Below are positions 15,928 to 24,985 of a DNA stretch of 46,128 nucleotides, piece by piece (positions within the stretch are counted from its first letter, which is position 1; the number at the start of each line of letters is the position of its first letter). The stretch is from the IMG/VR virus record IMGVR_UViG_3300042549_004244, positions 1 to 46,128 of that record. The stretch is one strand, 5' to 3'. Source of the DNA: a virus. A program made the translations under genes and the position numbers. A model generated the notes under the pieces. The model ran no database searches. It was not told where the DNA came from and saw only the letters and a list, made by a program, of their open reading frames with translations.

Positions 15928-16413
15928 ATGAATAAAAATATCAAAAGACAAATTAAAGAGGCTACTAGTACAGGTGGGTCGGGTTCGGTTAGAGTTCCTT
16001 TGAGCCCGGGTGTTAGGTTGTTTAATAAAGAACAACTACAACCATTTATTGTACCAACATCAAAATACGATAGTGCTGAATTAGCGTTTGATAGTTATGA
16101 TGGTGAGATGAGTACTCCAAAATCTAAAATATCTAAAATAGAGAAAGAATCAAGAAAAATTGCCAAATACGTAAAAAAACATCCGGAGCAGAATGATGAA
16201 GAAGGTGGGGTATTAAATCAAACACCCGGTAAAGGTAATAAATTTGTCCCTATTACAAGAGAATGGATTGAGATAACCAAAGATACCATTTTAGAAGATA
16301 TTGTCCCAAACGGTCTAAAAACCACCTCAAATAACAATAGAGTTGTTGATAACTCATTAAGAAGTTTAATTAAAAAAATATTAAAAGAACAATTTAAAAA
16401 ACCCCTTGATTAA
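15928..16413 (+). CDS. Unknown 161-aa probable head/internal protein
   Basis: The ATG at 15928 (MNKNIKRQIKEATSTGGSGS) is chosen; an upstream TTG would read through the promoter-like box. The N-terminus is a short basic peptide ending IKE-A, a good match to the T4 prohead-protease site. A Gly/Ser/Thr-rich segment, a basic middle (KISKIEKESRKIAKYVKKHP) and a C-terminal amphipathic helix (SLRSLIKKILKEQF) follow. No family is recognised. An internal virion protein packaged through the N-terminal peptide is plausible but unproven. Its stop codon lies inside a bidirectional terminator. Confidence 0.65.
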   Translation: MNKNIKRQIKEATSTGGSGSVRVPLSPGVRLFNKEQLQPFIVPTSKYDSAELAFDSYDGEMSTPKSKISKIEKESRKIAKYVKKHPEQNDEEGGVLNQTPGKGNKFVPITREWIEITKDTILEDIVPNGLKTTSNNNRVVDNSLRSLIKKILKEQFKKPLD

Positions 16414-16430
16414 GGGGTTTTTGTTTTTTT
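16397..16430. terminator. Bidirectional terminator containing both stops
   Basis: AAAAACCCCTT (16397-16407) pairs with AAGGGGTTTTT (16412-16422) around a GATT loop. T-rich tracts on the plus side and A-rich bases on the other make it work on both strands. Both convergent stop codons overlap the loop and the adjacent stem base pairs. Confidence 0.88.
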
Positions 16431-16847
16431 GGAGTTATCCACTCTATCTAAAATAGCTTTTAAAGAATATTTGATTTGAGATTTCATTTCGTTCTTTAGG
16501 TCTTGTCTGATTCTTTCTACTTTGGTATCGTACATTTTAGTTAATTTTTCCCAATCTCTATTGGTCATAAGGATATTACTATAGTAGTACTCGTGATTGA
16601 TTACACTTATTTTTTTATCATCAAGTATAACAAATATACCTAACTCAGAGTGTTTGATATATCTTTGAGATGAAAGTGGGGCAATTAAAAATTTGGAACC
16701 TTCGCTCGTAATAAGTTTACGGCAAATGGATTTACAGATGTGAATATCCCCAAGTAGCCCCGGGTCTTGATAATCAAATTGGTTTTTTGCTTTTAAAATA
16801 CGTCTAACCGCTAATCTTTTAAAAAATCTTTTAATTCTGTTCATCAT
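16410..16847 (-). CDS. Unknown 145-aa protein
   Basis: The basic N-terminus (MMNRIKRFFKRLAVRRILKAK) could be a nucleic-acid- or membrane-surface-binding helix. The middle is beta-rich (KFLIAPLSSQRYIKHSELGIFVILDDKKI) with a Cys pair in HICKSICRK. The C-terminus is helical (WEKLTKMYDTKVERIRQDLK). No family is recognised. Its 3' end shares the bidirectional terminator with the plus-strand gene. An early or accessory host-interaction role is possible, but nothing specific is visible. Confidence 0.6.
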   Translation of the reverse strand: MMNRIKRFFKRLAVRRILKAKNQFDYQDPGLLGDIHICKSICRKLITSEGSKFLIAPLSSQRYIKHSELGIFVILDDKKISVINHEYYYSNILMTNRDWEKLTKMYDTKVERIRQDLKNEMKSQIKYSLKAILDRVDNSKKTKTP

Positions 16848-16910
16848 ATACTTGATTTATTTTGTGGTACAAATGTAAGCATATTTTTAAGAAAAAAAAA
16901 TATTTCTACA

Positions 16911-16938
16911 AAAAAAAAAGAGAAATATTAAATTTCTC
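16911..16938 (-). terminator. Minus-strand terminator after late operon
   Basis: On the minus strand GAGAAAT pairs with ATTTCTC around a 5-base loop that holds the stop codon of the gene ending at 16928. Nine T residues follow. It ends the minus-strand structural transcript. Confidence 0.82.
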
Positions 16939-17425
16939 CTTTGTTTTTAGCGTTATCTAAATATTCGTAGGCTTTGTCGCCATACATTTGGTATAATCGT
17001 TTAAAAAATTGTGATGGATTTTTTCTCATATATCGAATAACATCGTTTGGAATATATGACCCGTATTTGTCTCCAAATAAAGATTTTGCTTGACGTTCTC
17101 TATCACTTGTTGGTCTATCAACATCGGTTGAGTAATCTTGTTCTCCCATAACAATATCGTCTTCTGATTTTGTTTCATTCATCATAAAATCAAAAACTTG
17201 GTCAATATTTTCTTTGGCGGTTGAGACATGGTCTTGTGCCCAATCATGACCTCCTTCTAAAATACTTTCAACATGAGATTTATCCATATCTAATAATAAA
17301 TTAGTTTGTCTATGAAGTTGTTCTAAATTACTAAAGAACATATATCTTTCACTTTCTTGTTCAGACATAATTCGTTTAACTAATTTAGTTAAATTTGATT
17401 CAGATAATTTAATAACTCTTTTCAT
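16928..17425 (-). CDS. Unknown 165-aa probable virion-associated protein
   Basis: The N-terminus MKRVIKLSESNLTKLVKRIM is a basic amphipathic helix ending in MSE, followed by an acidic helical middle (MDKSHVESILEGGHDWAQDH). The C-terminal domain (GSYIPNDVIRYMRKNPSQFF, then KRLYQMYGDKAYEYL) is helical and aromatic-rich. No family is recognised. The opening peptide closely parallels the N-termini of other genes here that end in (I/L)xE, and I read it as a possible capsid-targeting sequence. It is the last gene of the minus-strand late operon, and its stop is in the terminator loop. Confidence 0.62.
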   Translation of the reverse strand: MKRVIKLSESNLTKLVKRIMSEQESERYMFFSNLEQLHRQTNLLLDMDKSHVESILEGGHDWAQDHVSTAKENIDQVFDFMMNETKSEDDIVMGEQDYSTDVDRPTSDRERQAKSLFGDKYGSYIPNDVIRYMRKNPSQFFKRLYQMYGDKAYEYLDNAKNKGEI

Positions 17426-17429
17426 TGTA

Positions 17430-17801
17430 TTATGCGTTTAATCCGTTACCACCAAGTGTAACAGCGTTTAATTGTACGATAGCTTGATTTTGTCCGTTAG
17501 TATAAACTGGATGTGGAGGTGTAATAGTAAAAGTATTTCCACTACAATCATCTTGACAAATTTCTCCATTGTTTCCACCTGTATTAGCAATGAATGGTTG
17601 TGCACATTCGTCACAATCGTCAAACGGTCCCGCAATTATCATTGAATCTGCGTAAAATGATACGGTTTCCCCTGAAGTTAGTGATACACACTGACCATTA
17701 GGTAATTGATATATTTTGCTTTCATCAAATTCTACATCTCCGGGTAAAATAATTAATTGTGAAATTCCATCACAAGTTGTTGCGGTTACATTATATGCCA
17801 T
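17430..17801 (-). CDS. Small Cys-containing probable virion protein
   Basis: This 123-aa beta-rich protein (MAYNVTATTCDGISQLIILP, then GQCVSLTSGETVSFYADSMI) contains a CDEC motif and further Cys near residue 80 (CQDDCSG). It ends in a Pro/Asn/Gly-rich tail that looks like a flexible or trimerising tip. No family is recognised. Similar short, Cys-bearing beta domains occur in the large right-end virion protein, so a decoration or tail-surface role is possible. It has its own late-type box 14 bases upstream, which implies strong late expression. Confidence 0.6.
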   Translation of the reverse strand: MAYNVTATTCDGISQLIILPGDVEFDESKIYQLPNGQCVSLTSGETVSFYADSMIIAGPFDDCDECAQPFIANTGGNNGEICQDDCSGNTFTITPPHPVYTNGQNQAIVQLNAVTLGGNGLNA

Positions 17802-17815
17802 AATTTTTTTTATTT

Positions 17816-17823
17816 ATAAATAT
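17816..17823 (-). promoter_or_regulatory. Candidate late promoter motif ATATTTAT (minus)
   Basis: On the minus strand GATATTTATAAATAAAA lies 14 bases before the ATG at 17801. It is the only copy that also contains the T4 late promoter core TATAAATA on the coding strand. Confidence 0.48.
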
Positions 17824-17824
17824 C

Positions 17825-19303
17825 TTATAATTGTAAATATTTTGTATTAACTACTTGAAATTTAATTTGTCGTTTATATGTATTTATTTCACCACTACTA
17901 ATTACTTGTATATCTATGAAATATTCATTTGGTATTTTATCTCTAGTATCAAATATAAAATAGTATTCATTAGGTGTTCTATTAATTTTTGTCCATCCTT
18001 GAACTTGTACTTCTGTTGTCCCCTCTTTAACATAAATTCTATATGACGCGTCAACGTTTAATAATAAATTTTGAGTGGTATAAGCTTGTTTAATTATAAC
18101 ACCAACTTTACGAGTATCTGTATTAACAATTTCCTCATTTTGTTTTAACCCGTAAAAATCAAATCCATATAATAATGGGTCTGCCGAAACAACACCTATT
18201 TGAATTGCGTTTTTTAATGGTTGTAATGTGAAATCATTTAATACTTGTGGTAATGGGAATGTGTTATAACTTATGTCATACCATCTGTCAGAAAACATAC
18301 AAGGTGTTTTATAACCCATAAGAGGTGGGATAACCACTTCATAAACTCCTCGAGTTCTTTGACACGTTGTTAAACCGGATAGGCCAGGAATTACATCACC
18401 CATCATATCTAATATATCCACTTTAGGGGTGTAATCTAAATTGATTGGGTTTCCATTATCAAACAAGTATAAATATAATTTATTAACTTTACCTAATGTG
18501 AATTGATTTCTATCATCCTCAATTAAATCATTATAAGTTGTTTCCAAAAATGGTTCATAAAATGTTTGGGTATGACGAGTAAAGAATTGAACTTCATAGT
18601 TGTTTGTAAGACCCGTAAGGTTTTCTACTTGAGGTTTATAAGCAATTCCCCATCCTGACACATTTGGAATTGTACCGTTTAAAACACCGTTAATTTCATT
18701 TGTCATGTCAAATAAAATATTTTCATTACCAAATTCAAAATGTTGTGTATCAACAATAGTTATTCCACTAAAAGGTACCGGACCTAAATTTTTGTTATTA
18801 TAAATCCCTGGTTGTTGCCAAACACCAATTGTTGTTGTTTGAAACCAATTGGATGGTCTATCGGAATAATTTCTATCCGATTCACTATATTGATAAATTA
18901 AATCTGCAAAATCATAACCAACTCCTTCATCCCAAAGTTGGGGGGTTGATGGGTTATTATTTAAATAAGGTATTCTAAATAAGATTAGGTCAAATGATGT
19001 TGCTCTCATTCTCATTTGAGAAGTTAATGTGTTCAATAACTCCGTATCAAAAGTGGAAGTATTTGTCATTCTCAATGTGTGAGTCATGTTATCAGTACAT
19101 CCTGTGGTTATAGTACCATTAAAAATTTTCTCTTTTAATAAAGTTAAGTCTATATCAAAGATGAAACGGCTATAATTGTTTGGGTATTGAGTTGTTGCCA
19201 CATTACCATAAAATAGTTCCATAACAGGGTTTCTACCTGTGTTGGTAAAACTATTTGAAATAAGTGTGTTGTTTTTACTAAAATATGAATTGGTTACAGA
19301 CAT
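17825..19303 (-). CDS. Probable tail/baseplate structural protein
   Basis: This 492-aa, Asn/Thr/aromatic-rich, beta-strand-rich protein lacks a signal peptide or membrane segment. The N-terminal half (YSRFIFDIDLTLLKEKIFNG, then SFDLILFRIPYLNNNPSTPQ and IGVWQQPGIYN) looks like a beta-sandwich adhesin-type domain. The C-terminal part (LLLNVDASYRIYVKEGTTEV, then YYFIFDTRDKIPNEYFIDIQ) resembles repeated Ig-like modules. It follows the gp5-like hub gene in the same operon and has its own late-type box. A baseplate wedge, fibre-adaptor or adhesin role is plausible; I do not recognise a specific family. Confidence 0.6.
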   Translation of the reverse strand: MSVTNSYFSKNNTLISNSFTNTGRNPVMELFYGNVATTQYPNNYSRFIFDIDLTLLKEKIFNGTITTGCTDNMTHTLRMTNTSTFDTELLNTLTSQMRMRATSFDLILFRIPYLNNNPSTPQLWDEGVGYDFADLIYQYSESDRNYSDRPSNWFQTTTIGVWQQPGIYNNKNLGPVPFSGITIVDTQHFEFGNENILFDMTNEINGVLNGTIPNVSGWGIAYKPQVENLTGLTNNYEVQFFTRHTQTFYEPFLETTYNDLIEDDRNQFTLGKVNKLYLYLFDNGNPINLDYTPKVDILDMMGDVIPGLSGLTTCQRTRGVYEVVIPPLMGYKTPCMFSDRWYDISYNTFPLPQVLNDFTLQPLKNAIQIGVVSADPLLYGFDFYGLKQNEEIVNTDTRKVGVIIKQAYTTQNLLLNVDASYRIYVKEGTTEVQVQGWTKINRTPNEYYFIFDTRDKIPNEYFIDIQVISSGEINTYKRQIKFQVVNTKYLQL

Positions 19304-19318
19304 GAATATGTTTTACAT

Positions 19319-19326
19319 ATAAATAT
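19319..19326 (-). promoter_or_regulatory. Candidate late promoter motif ATATTTAT (minus)
   Basis: On the minus strand GATATTTATATGTAAAAC lies 15 bases before the ATG at 19303 and touches the stop of the upstream gp5-like gene. Confidence 0.42.
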
Positions 19327-20891
19327 CAATTAATTCTAATATTTTGATTTAAGACAGTATTTTCTGCATTTGCAAGGATGGCGTTAATTTCTGCGGTTGT
19401 TTGACCATTACCTGAAGCCACCGGAACTGGAGCCATTGTTGCCACAGGATGAACGTGTCCGGTCACAAATGAAAATATTTTTCGGAGTAATGCCATCAAC
19501 TCATCACCTCTCACAACAGGGTATGTTTTATTTAAAATACTATTCTCATCTCCAATGAATTTATCTTGTGGGATTCCATATAAAGTTTGACTTAAACTAA
19601 TTTTACCTTTAGGGCCTGCTGAGTCTTGAGACATAAAATACATACGTTGTGCTCCCATAACACTATAGGTAATATCTGCGGGGATAAACTCTGTTGGAAT
19701 TGTAATTTCTTCTTTTAAATCGGCTTGTGGTCCAAGAATTGGTTTTCCTGATTTATTTTCCCAAACTAAAAACCACCCTTTAAATTTTTTACTTGCTGGG
19801 TCTAAAGTTATTTTATCGTAAAACCTTACATAATTAATATATTCAGCAACTTCGGTAATAAGGTCATTTGGTGAAAATTTATTTCCTGTGTTATAAGTTA
19901 ATTTTGATGGTGTTATAACTAATGGGAAGGTAACATTTGGTGCAAAATTTTGAGGATTATTTACAGTATAACCTGAAATGTTTATAAAACCACTAAACAC
20001 ACCTTGTATAAAATTATTTATAGTGCTAGTCGCCTCATCAAATGTTTTAGCATTAAATTTAATTTCTTCTAATGGTGAACTATAATTTGTCCCAACAGAT
20101 AATGATGTTATTGTATCAGATTTGAAATTTTTAGAATTAACCGCAACACTTGGAACAACATTATATAAACCAACAGAACCATTAAACGCTCCTTGAAGAT
20201 TGTCTAAATTATCGATGTTCCAAATAATCATTTTTTTAACAACTTTAACTTGTTCAACTAACCGAGTTACTGATTCAGGATTTTTAGTTGTTTTTTGTTG
20301 AGTAAAGTTAGATAATTGAAGATACGCTCTATTAACATTTCCTAAAGGTAATTGGTCTTTTACTAATCTTTTAGTTTTACCGGCTCTAATTAATATTTCA
20401 TTTTCTTTAACAACTACGTCAGCAGTTCCTCTACCTAACAAAGCATTATCCCCTGGTTCAGGAAATACTCCTTTACTATCTTGATTTCTGTATGCACCTA
20501 CTTGGTTTTTAATTGAGATACCTTGAGCAATTCTATCACCCGATGCTAAGAATTTTTTTGCTCCTTGAAAATTCTCAAAAGGACTAATCATTGGCGATGA
20601 AAATGGCCCTTGAATATAAAATTGATTTGTAAATGGATAGTCTTTATTTGAATATATTATATGAACATATTCGTCTTTAAGTGGGATTTGACTTACATAG
20701 AAAGGTAATAACGATAAACAAATTAAAGGGTCTTTTGAAGTCCAAGGGTCTGTTTCCTCATTCCAATTTGGAATTGCAGCAATAATATCTTGATAATTTT
20801 TTGTTTCAGGTACAACACGAAGTCTCCCTAACATCATAGGGTCTTGATTGTTAAGTACTATTCCGGGAAAAATTATTTGATTACTAACCAT
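19326..20891 (-). CDS. Baseplate hub/spike protein, gp5-like OB-fold
   Basis: The N-terminus [20 protein letters not shown], followed by [19 protein letters not shown] and [19 protein letters not shown], matches the OB-fold of T4 gp5 and related hub proteins (PGxVxDNxDPxxxGRVRV, W..ETDPW, PLLPFF). This protein joins the tail tube to the membrane-puncturing spike. No lysozyme domain is visible. The C-terminal third ends in [19 protein letters not shown], a His motif like that near spike tips in VgrG/gp5-type proteins, and a small helical tail. Length 521 aa. It overlaps the preceding 72-aa gene by 8 bases. The OB-fold assignment is good; the middle (about 180-400) is unassigned. Confidence 0.78.
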   Translation of the reverse strand: MVSNQIIFPGIVLNNQDPMMLGRLRVVPETKNYQDIIAAIPNWNEETDPWTSKDPLICLSLLPFYVSQIPLKDEYVHIIYSNKDYPFTNQFYIQGPFSSPMISPFENFQGAKKFLASGDRIAQGISIKNQVGAYRNQDSKGVFPEPGDNALLGRGTADVVVKENEILIRAGKTKRLVKDQLPLGNVNRAYLQLSNFTQQKTTKNPESVTRLVEQVKVVKKMIIWNIDNLDNLQGAFNGSVGLYNVVPSVAVNSKNFKSDTITSLSVGTNYSSPLEEIKFNAKTFDEATSTINNFIQGVFSGFINISGYTVNNPQNFAPNVTFPLVITPSKLTYNTGNKFSPNDLITEVAEYINYVRFYDKITLDPASKKFKGWFLVWENKSGKPILGPQADLKEEITIPTEFIPADITYSVMGAQRMYFMSQDSAGPKGKISLSQTLYGIPQDKFIGDENSILNKTYPVVRGDELMALLRKIFSFVTGHVHPVATMAPVPVASGNGQTTAEINAILANAENTVLNQNIRIN

Positions 20892-21102
20892 TTTTATTTG
20901 TTCTTGAGTTATATTCTTTTAATATCGTATTATATGTTAATTCTAATTTATCCAAATGATGTGTTAGTTTAATTAAAGATTCTTTAGTTAAAACAAAATC
21001 TTCTTGAATAAAATCCATAACAAATGATAAATCTTTGTTGGATGAATTTTTATAATCTTTAATTATTTTTTTTGCTTTTTCAGATTTTTCTTGATTATTC
21101 AT
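20884..21102 (-). CDS. Unknown 72-aa coiled-coil protein
   Basis: This small, highly charged, helical protein ([20 protein letters not shown], then [20 protein letters not shown]) lies between two baseplate-type genes. It overlaps the following gp5-like gene by 8 bases, which suggests coupled translation. Possible roles are a chaperone or small baseplate subunit, based on position only. Confidence 0.6.
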   Translation of the reverse strand: MNNQEKSEKAKKIIKDYKNSSNKDLSFVMDFIQEDFVLTKESLIKLTHHLDKLELTYNTILKEYNSRTNKNG

Positions 21103-21104
21103 TG

Positions 21105-23018
21105 TTATATTTTTTTACCATATGCACTTGCGGGTACTGTTAGTCCTGCCGGAGTGATTGTTAATGGACCAAGAGCGATTTGAACTTTACTATTATCACC
21201 GTCTTCTTTAGCCATAGCTTTCATTTGACCAAATTTACCTAACACATCTAAATTAGGGCTACCATCAGGTAAAGCACCGGTCGGAATTCCTATTTTTTGT
21301 AATTCTTCAATTGCGCCAACAAACGCTCTTGATTCAGAATAACCATCTAATAATTGAGATGCGAATAATAATGGTAGAGGTATTTGACTACCAAAACCAA
21401 GACTACTAGTTATTAAATCTAACAGAGCTAATAATTCATCGACGACACTTTTACACTTCCTCCAATCACTAATAAATGATGCGACAATTAATAGTAATTG
21501 AATGAGTTTTAAAATCATTGAAATTCTTTTATTAATTTTTTCTTTAATAATGTCAGTAAGAACTCTTTGAATTAATGCTAAAATATCTTTTTTAATTAAT
21601 TCAAACAATTCTTGAACGAATATTGCGCCTATTTTAGAAATAAAATTTATTGCAAATCTTTTAAATTGTTTTACAAAATCAACTAAACCTTTTATCGCGT
21701 CTGTTGTTTCTTGTCCTATAGCTTTTAACATTACGTATATTGGTAATAATACTTTAGGTGTTAAAAACGCACTTGCAATACCTTGAGCAATTAATTTAAT
21801 AAAATTTAAATTTAATGCTGCTTGGGCGTTTGTTTGAATACCAGCTCCCCATTGAGGGTTATCTGCAAGTACTTGAGTTAGATTATCGGCAGCATTAATA
21901 AAATCACTATTATTTTCAATTAAATTTAAATTATTAATTTGTGTAATAACTGCGGGAAAATCCACAGGTAATAATACCCCGTCACAATCCTCTAATTCTA
22001 TTACTTTATTTTTAATGTTAGTAACACGTTGTTCAATTTTTCTCAAATCAATTTCTGTAAATTCAAAAAACGTATCGTCAACACCGTCAAGTTCAGGTAC
22101 TTTAGCAATACCACTAACATCTATTTCACTTCTATTATCAAAACATAATCCAAGAATACGTTGAATTAAAACATCAAATTTACTTTGATTTTCAACTTGA
22201 CCAACACCCGCACCGACACTCATTGATACAACACCACTTAATGATTCCATTATAGATGCCATCATATTAGTTGGTTCAGTAATTTTAATTGTTTTATAAT
22301 AATCGGCTAAAAATGTTCCAACTTTATTAACACCGTTTACTCTATTGGATAAAGTAACTTTAAACCAAGGACCTGTTTCATTATTTGCGTTTAAATCAAC
22401 ATATTGAATATCAAATAAATCTTGTCCGGATTGACCTATGTATTGTTGACCATTATCTGCTGAGTATGATTGACCTGTTTGTATTAGTTCATACAATTCT
22501 TTGTTCATAGAAAAAGGATAATTTTGGACAAGTATTGGTGATTTTTCGTATAAAGGTTTACCTTCTGTTTTAGGGTCTAAAGTTAATATATTAAGTAAGT
22601 CAATAGATTTAACTTTAATGTAGTAAGGGGCTCCACCATTATACTCTTGTTGTTGGTCACAACCTACGGCATTTATGGATTCTTCTAACGCTATTTGAGA
22701 AAGTTTTGGTTCAACATTTTTAAGAGCTGTAATTAATAACCTTTTAATGTATTTTGTAGAATTACTTCCTTTACCTCCGGTTGTATTATTAATGTCTAAA
22801 AGTTGTTCAAATTGATTTTTAATTTCTTTTTGATAACGTTTAGTTTGTTCTTTAATTTTCCCAAGTTGACCAGTAACAGCAGATTTTTTTTGTTCAAAAG
22901 CATCACCGGCTTGTTTTCTAGTGTTATCATATTGAGATTTTAACTCATTATAATTTCTAGTTGCGGTAATCTTATCTTGTACTGTTTTATAATCAACACC
23001 TAAATCTAATGACGCCAT
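21105..23018 (-). CDS. Large baseplate-associated structural protein
   Basis: This 637-aa protein begins with a long coiled coil (about residues 20-75), then a beta-rich region (residues about 130-240). A second helical region follows, with a strongly hydrophobic stretch at about 430-545 (FLTPKVLLPIYVMLKAI, FISKIGAIFVQELFELIKKD, MILKLIQLLLIVASFISDW). The C-terminal 60 residues are small, Gly/Pro-rich and end in GPLTITPAGLTVPASAYGKK. I recognise no named family. Its position two bases before a small gene and then the gp5-like hub makes a baseplate or tail-hub role likely. The hydrophobic segment might insert in the host membrane during injection (inference). Confidence 0.6.
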   Translation of the reverse strand: MASLDLGVDYKTVQDKITATRNYNELKSQYDNTRKQAGDAFEQKKSAVTGQLGKIKEQTKRYQKEIKNQFEQLLDINNTTGGKGSNSTKYIKRLLITALKNVEPKLSQIALEESINAVGCDQQQEYNGGAPYYIKVKSIDLLNILTLDPKTEGKPLYEKSPILVQNYPFSMNKELYELIQTGQSYSADNGQQYIGQSGQDLFDIQYVDLNANNETGPWFKVTLSNRVNGVNKVGTFLADYYKTIKITEPTNMMASIMESLSGVVSMSVGAGVGQVENQSKFDVLIQRILGLCFDNRSEIDVSGIAKVPELDGVDDTFFEFTEIDLRKIEQRVTNIKNKVIELEDCDGVLLPVDFPAVITQINNLNLIENNSDFINAADNLTQVLADNPQWGAGIQTNAQAALNLNFIKLIAQGIASAFLTPKVLLPIYVMLKAIGQETTDAIKGLVDFVKQFKRFAINFISKIGAIFVQELFELIKKDILALIQRVLTDIIKEKINKRISMILKLIQLLLIVASFISDWRKCKSVVDELLALLDLITSSLGFGSQIPLPLLFASQLLDGYSESRAFVGAIEELQKIGIPTGALPDGSPNLDVLGKFGQMKAMAKEDGDNSKVQIALGPLTITPAGLTVPASAYGKKI

Positions 23019-23024
23019 AACAAA

Positions 23025-23402
23025 TTATTTTTTCATTTTATAGGAACCTTCAGTTTTGGATGCGTCTTTTTCAATTAAAGTTTTTAACATTTCATCATCA
23101 ACACCTAAATCTGAAATTGAAAAACTTTCACTTGCTCCGGTATTTGATTTTTCCCACATTCCTGCTTGTAGTTTTGAAAGGGTTAATTTTTTTTCAACAC
23201 AATCATTAATTATTTTTTGTTGTTTTTCAATAACGGGACCTATTAAAGTCATATCTTCAGGTCCTTTCATCATGGTCAACATCTTATTTTGAATTCTAAT
23301 AGCAGTACTTCTTTGTTCCACAAGTTCATTGTAAATTTCCTGCATCAATGATAACATTGATTCTTTACTTAAATTAATTTCTTTTTTTGTCGGTCTTGCC
23401 AT
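23025..23402 (-). CDS. Unknown 125-aa helical protein, first gene of late minus operon
   Basis: The basic N-terminus (MARPTKKEINLSKESM) is followed by helices (LMQEIYNELVEQRSTAIRIQ and VIEKQQKIINDCVEKKLTLS) and a polar C-terminus ending KMKK. No family is recognised. It is six bases upstream of the large structural gene and begins just after a late-type box. Such small helical proteins before tail genes can be assembly chaperones, but this is not shown. Confidence 0.62.
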   Translation of the reverse strand: MARPTKKEINLSKESMLSLMQEIYNELVEQRSTAIRIQNKMLTMMKGPEDMTLIGPVIEKQQKIINDCVEKKLTLSKLQAGMWEKSNTGASESFSISDLGVDDEMLKTLIEKDASKTEGSYKMKK

Positions 23403-23406
23403 AATG

Positions 23407-23414
23407 ATAAATAT
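23407..23414 (-). promoter_or_regulatory. Candidate late promoter motif ATATTTAT (minus)
   Basis: On the minus strand TTAATATTTATCATTATG places the box 4 bases before the ATG at 23402. It lies at the border between the sigma/glycosyltransferase genes and the structural operon, where late control would be expected. The short distance would make the transcript nearly leaderless. Confidence 0.38.
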
Positions 23415-23428
23415 TAAATTTATTTTTT

Positions 23429-24178
23429 TTAGTTTACCATGTTTTGAATTAATGTGTAATACATATTTTTGTATTTTCTCATCGACCCTCTAATTTCTTT
23501 AGTAGAAAGATTGGTCATCTCTCTTAAAGACAATAAAATAATATTTTTATTAAATTTGTTATTATCGTTACCTATAAATATTGAATCGTAGTTTTCAAAA
23601 ATATCATATAGAGCATGGCCTAACTTAACTTCATTTTCTGATAGGTTTTCTTCTTTAATAAATCTCTCTAGCTCAATTAAAAAATGTTTAATTACTTTTT
23701 CAGAATCTAAGCTATCGTTCTCGATATAGTATGCGAAGTTTTCATTGTTTTCTAAATTTGATGAAATGTCTTCATATGATATCTTTCGATTGGTTTCTTT
23801 TTGGTCTTTAATGATTTGACCCATTAAATAGTTTTTACATATTGTACCAAAATAGGAATAAGCCTTCTTTTCACGAGAAGGTTTAAACTTATCTATTTTA
23901 GTCATTAAAAACGAGTGAGTGTCTACATGTATATCTGTGAAATCCATGTCTTTTCTATATAATTTGTATCTTCGGATAATTGAAGATATCATCTTGTCTA
24001 AAGGTTTTTTTAAAAACTCATTATATATTTTATTCTTTTCTTCGTAAGACGTAGATTCTAAAAATCTTACTACCGCCATTTCTTCTCGAACATCAAAATA
24101 ATTTAATTGTGTTGGTTTTCTACCTTTCTTTTTTAACTCAACATTTGTATCCCCTGTTAAATTAATATTTTCGGTCAT
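23429..24178 (-). CDS. Late-transcription sigma factor, gp55-like
   Basis: This 249-aa protein resembles the T4 gp55 late sigma, which redirects host RNA polymerase to late promoters. The region FTDIHVDTHSFLMTKIDKFK, followed by KKAYSYFGTICKNYLMGQII (AYSYF at 106-110), matches the sigma region 2 pattern of this family. A basic segment (KDQKETNRKISYED) and a C-terminal helical domain with LREMTNLSTKEIRGSMRKY, a possible helix-turn-helix, follow. T4 gp55 is 185 aa; the extra length lies at both ends. It overlaps the upstream glycosyltransferase stop (TAATG). It would be the factor that reads the ATATTTAT-type boxes (inference). Confidence 0.78.
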   Translation of the reverse strand: MTENINLTGDTNVELKKKGRKPTQLNYFDVREEMAVVRFLESTSYEEKNKIYNEFLKKPLDKMISSIIRRYKLYRKDMDFTDIHVDTHSFLMTKIDKFKPSREKKAYSYFGTICKNYLMGQIIKDQKETNRKISYEDISSNLENNENFAYYIENDSLDSEKVIKHFLIELERFIKEENLSENEVKLGHALYDIFENYDSIFIGNDNNKFNKNIILLSLREMTNLSTKEIRGSMRKYKNMYYTLIQNMVN

Positions 24179-24984
24179 TAAGATTCTTGAGATTCAAATT
24201 TTATTGCTCTGTCATTAATGAAAAAATATTCTTTTTTTGCGGACTCAATCCAAAATTTAACTTCTTCCGGAGTTAATATATCTCTACCATTTTTGTAATT
24301 CCAAAAGATTGAACCATCTCTTAAATTTGTATGTTTATAACCAATTCTTGGAATAGACATTATGTTAATTGAATTGTGTGTTAATCGTAAAAATAATTCA
24401 TATCCAAATGTTAATTTAAACGATGGTTTAAGTAACCCATAATCAATAAATTTTGATTTTTTAATAACCATTCCTGATGATTGGAAGTTTTGATAGTCTA
24501 GTAAAGTATCATGAGTTAATACTCCCATTTCAGGTGTAAAGTTTGCCGCAAAAGTCGCTTCATTAGTAAATCCGGCAAATTTACCTTGTTGGTCTGTATC
24601 AACAACAATAGGTAAGAAAGCGTCTATATTTGGATATGCTTTTGAATATACCTCAACATTTTTAAACCATATGTTAGAGTACTCATCATCAAACTCAAAT
24701 AAAGAAACCCATTCAGATTTTGAGTTTCTAACTCCATGATTAATTTGAGCGGAGTAATTAGGTTCTTTTTCCCATTCTAATTTAACAACATTTAAACCTC
24801 CAAAATCATAATCTTTAAGAAGTTCAACTAAAGGTGTTTCATTAGTGTGAACAATAACTAATTCATTAATTTTTAATTTTTGATTGTTTAATGATTCTAT
24901 ACATTTTTTAAAGTAATCTTCAAAAAATGGTGCGGTCGCTGATTTAATCGGTAATATAACTGATACGTCAAAGTAATTTTCCAT
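24178..24984 (-). CDS. Glycosyltransferase, GT2-like
   Basis: The start FDVSVILPIKSATAPFFEDY and the pattern KCIESLNNQKLKINELVIVH are typical of GT-A family 2 transferases. The acidic EFDDEYS after VSLFE occupies the DxD position for metal/nucleotide-sugar binding. The C-terminal half (IVDTDQQGK, then LKLTFGYELFLRLT-like helices and IPRIGYKHTN) fits the acceptor domain. Length 268 aa is usual. It lies between the GT-B gene and the late sigma gene with TAATG coupling, so it is separated from the main glycan cassette by only five genes. Acceptor and sugar cannot be read from sequence. Confidence 0.8.
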   Translation of the reverse strand: MENYFDVSVILPIKSATAPFFEDYFKKCIESLNNQKLKINELVIVHTNETPLVELLKDYDFGGLNVVKLEWEKEPNYSAQINHGVRNSKSEWVSLFEFDDEYSNIWFKNVEVYSKAYPNIDAFLPIVVDTDQQGKFAGFTNEATFAANFTPEMGVLTHDTLLDYQNFQSSGMVIKKSKFIDYGLLKPSFKLTFGYELFLRLTHNSINIMSIPRIGYKHTNLRDGSIFWNYKNGRDILTPEEVKFWIESAKKEYFFINDRAIKFESQES

Positions 24985-24985
24985 A

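Noticed and set aside
16848-16927. tRNA or small RNA gene in gaps between genes
   Set aside because: The gap is poly-A/T-rich and contains only terminator structure; no cloverleaf or TTCRA-type arm was seen here or in the other gaps.
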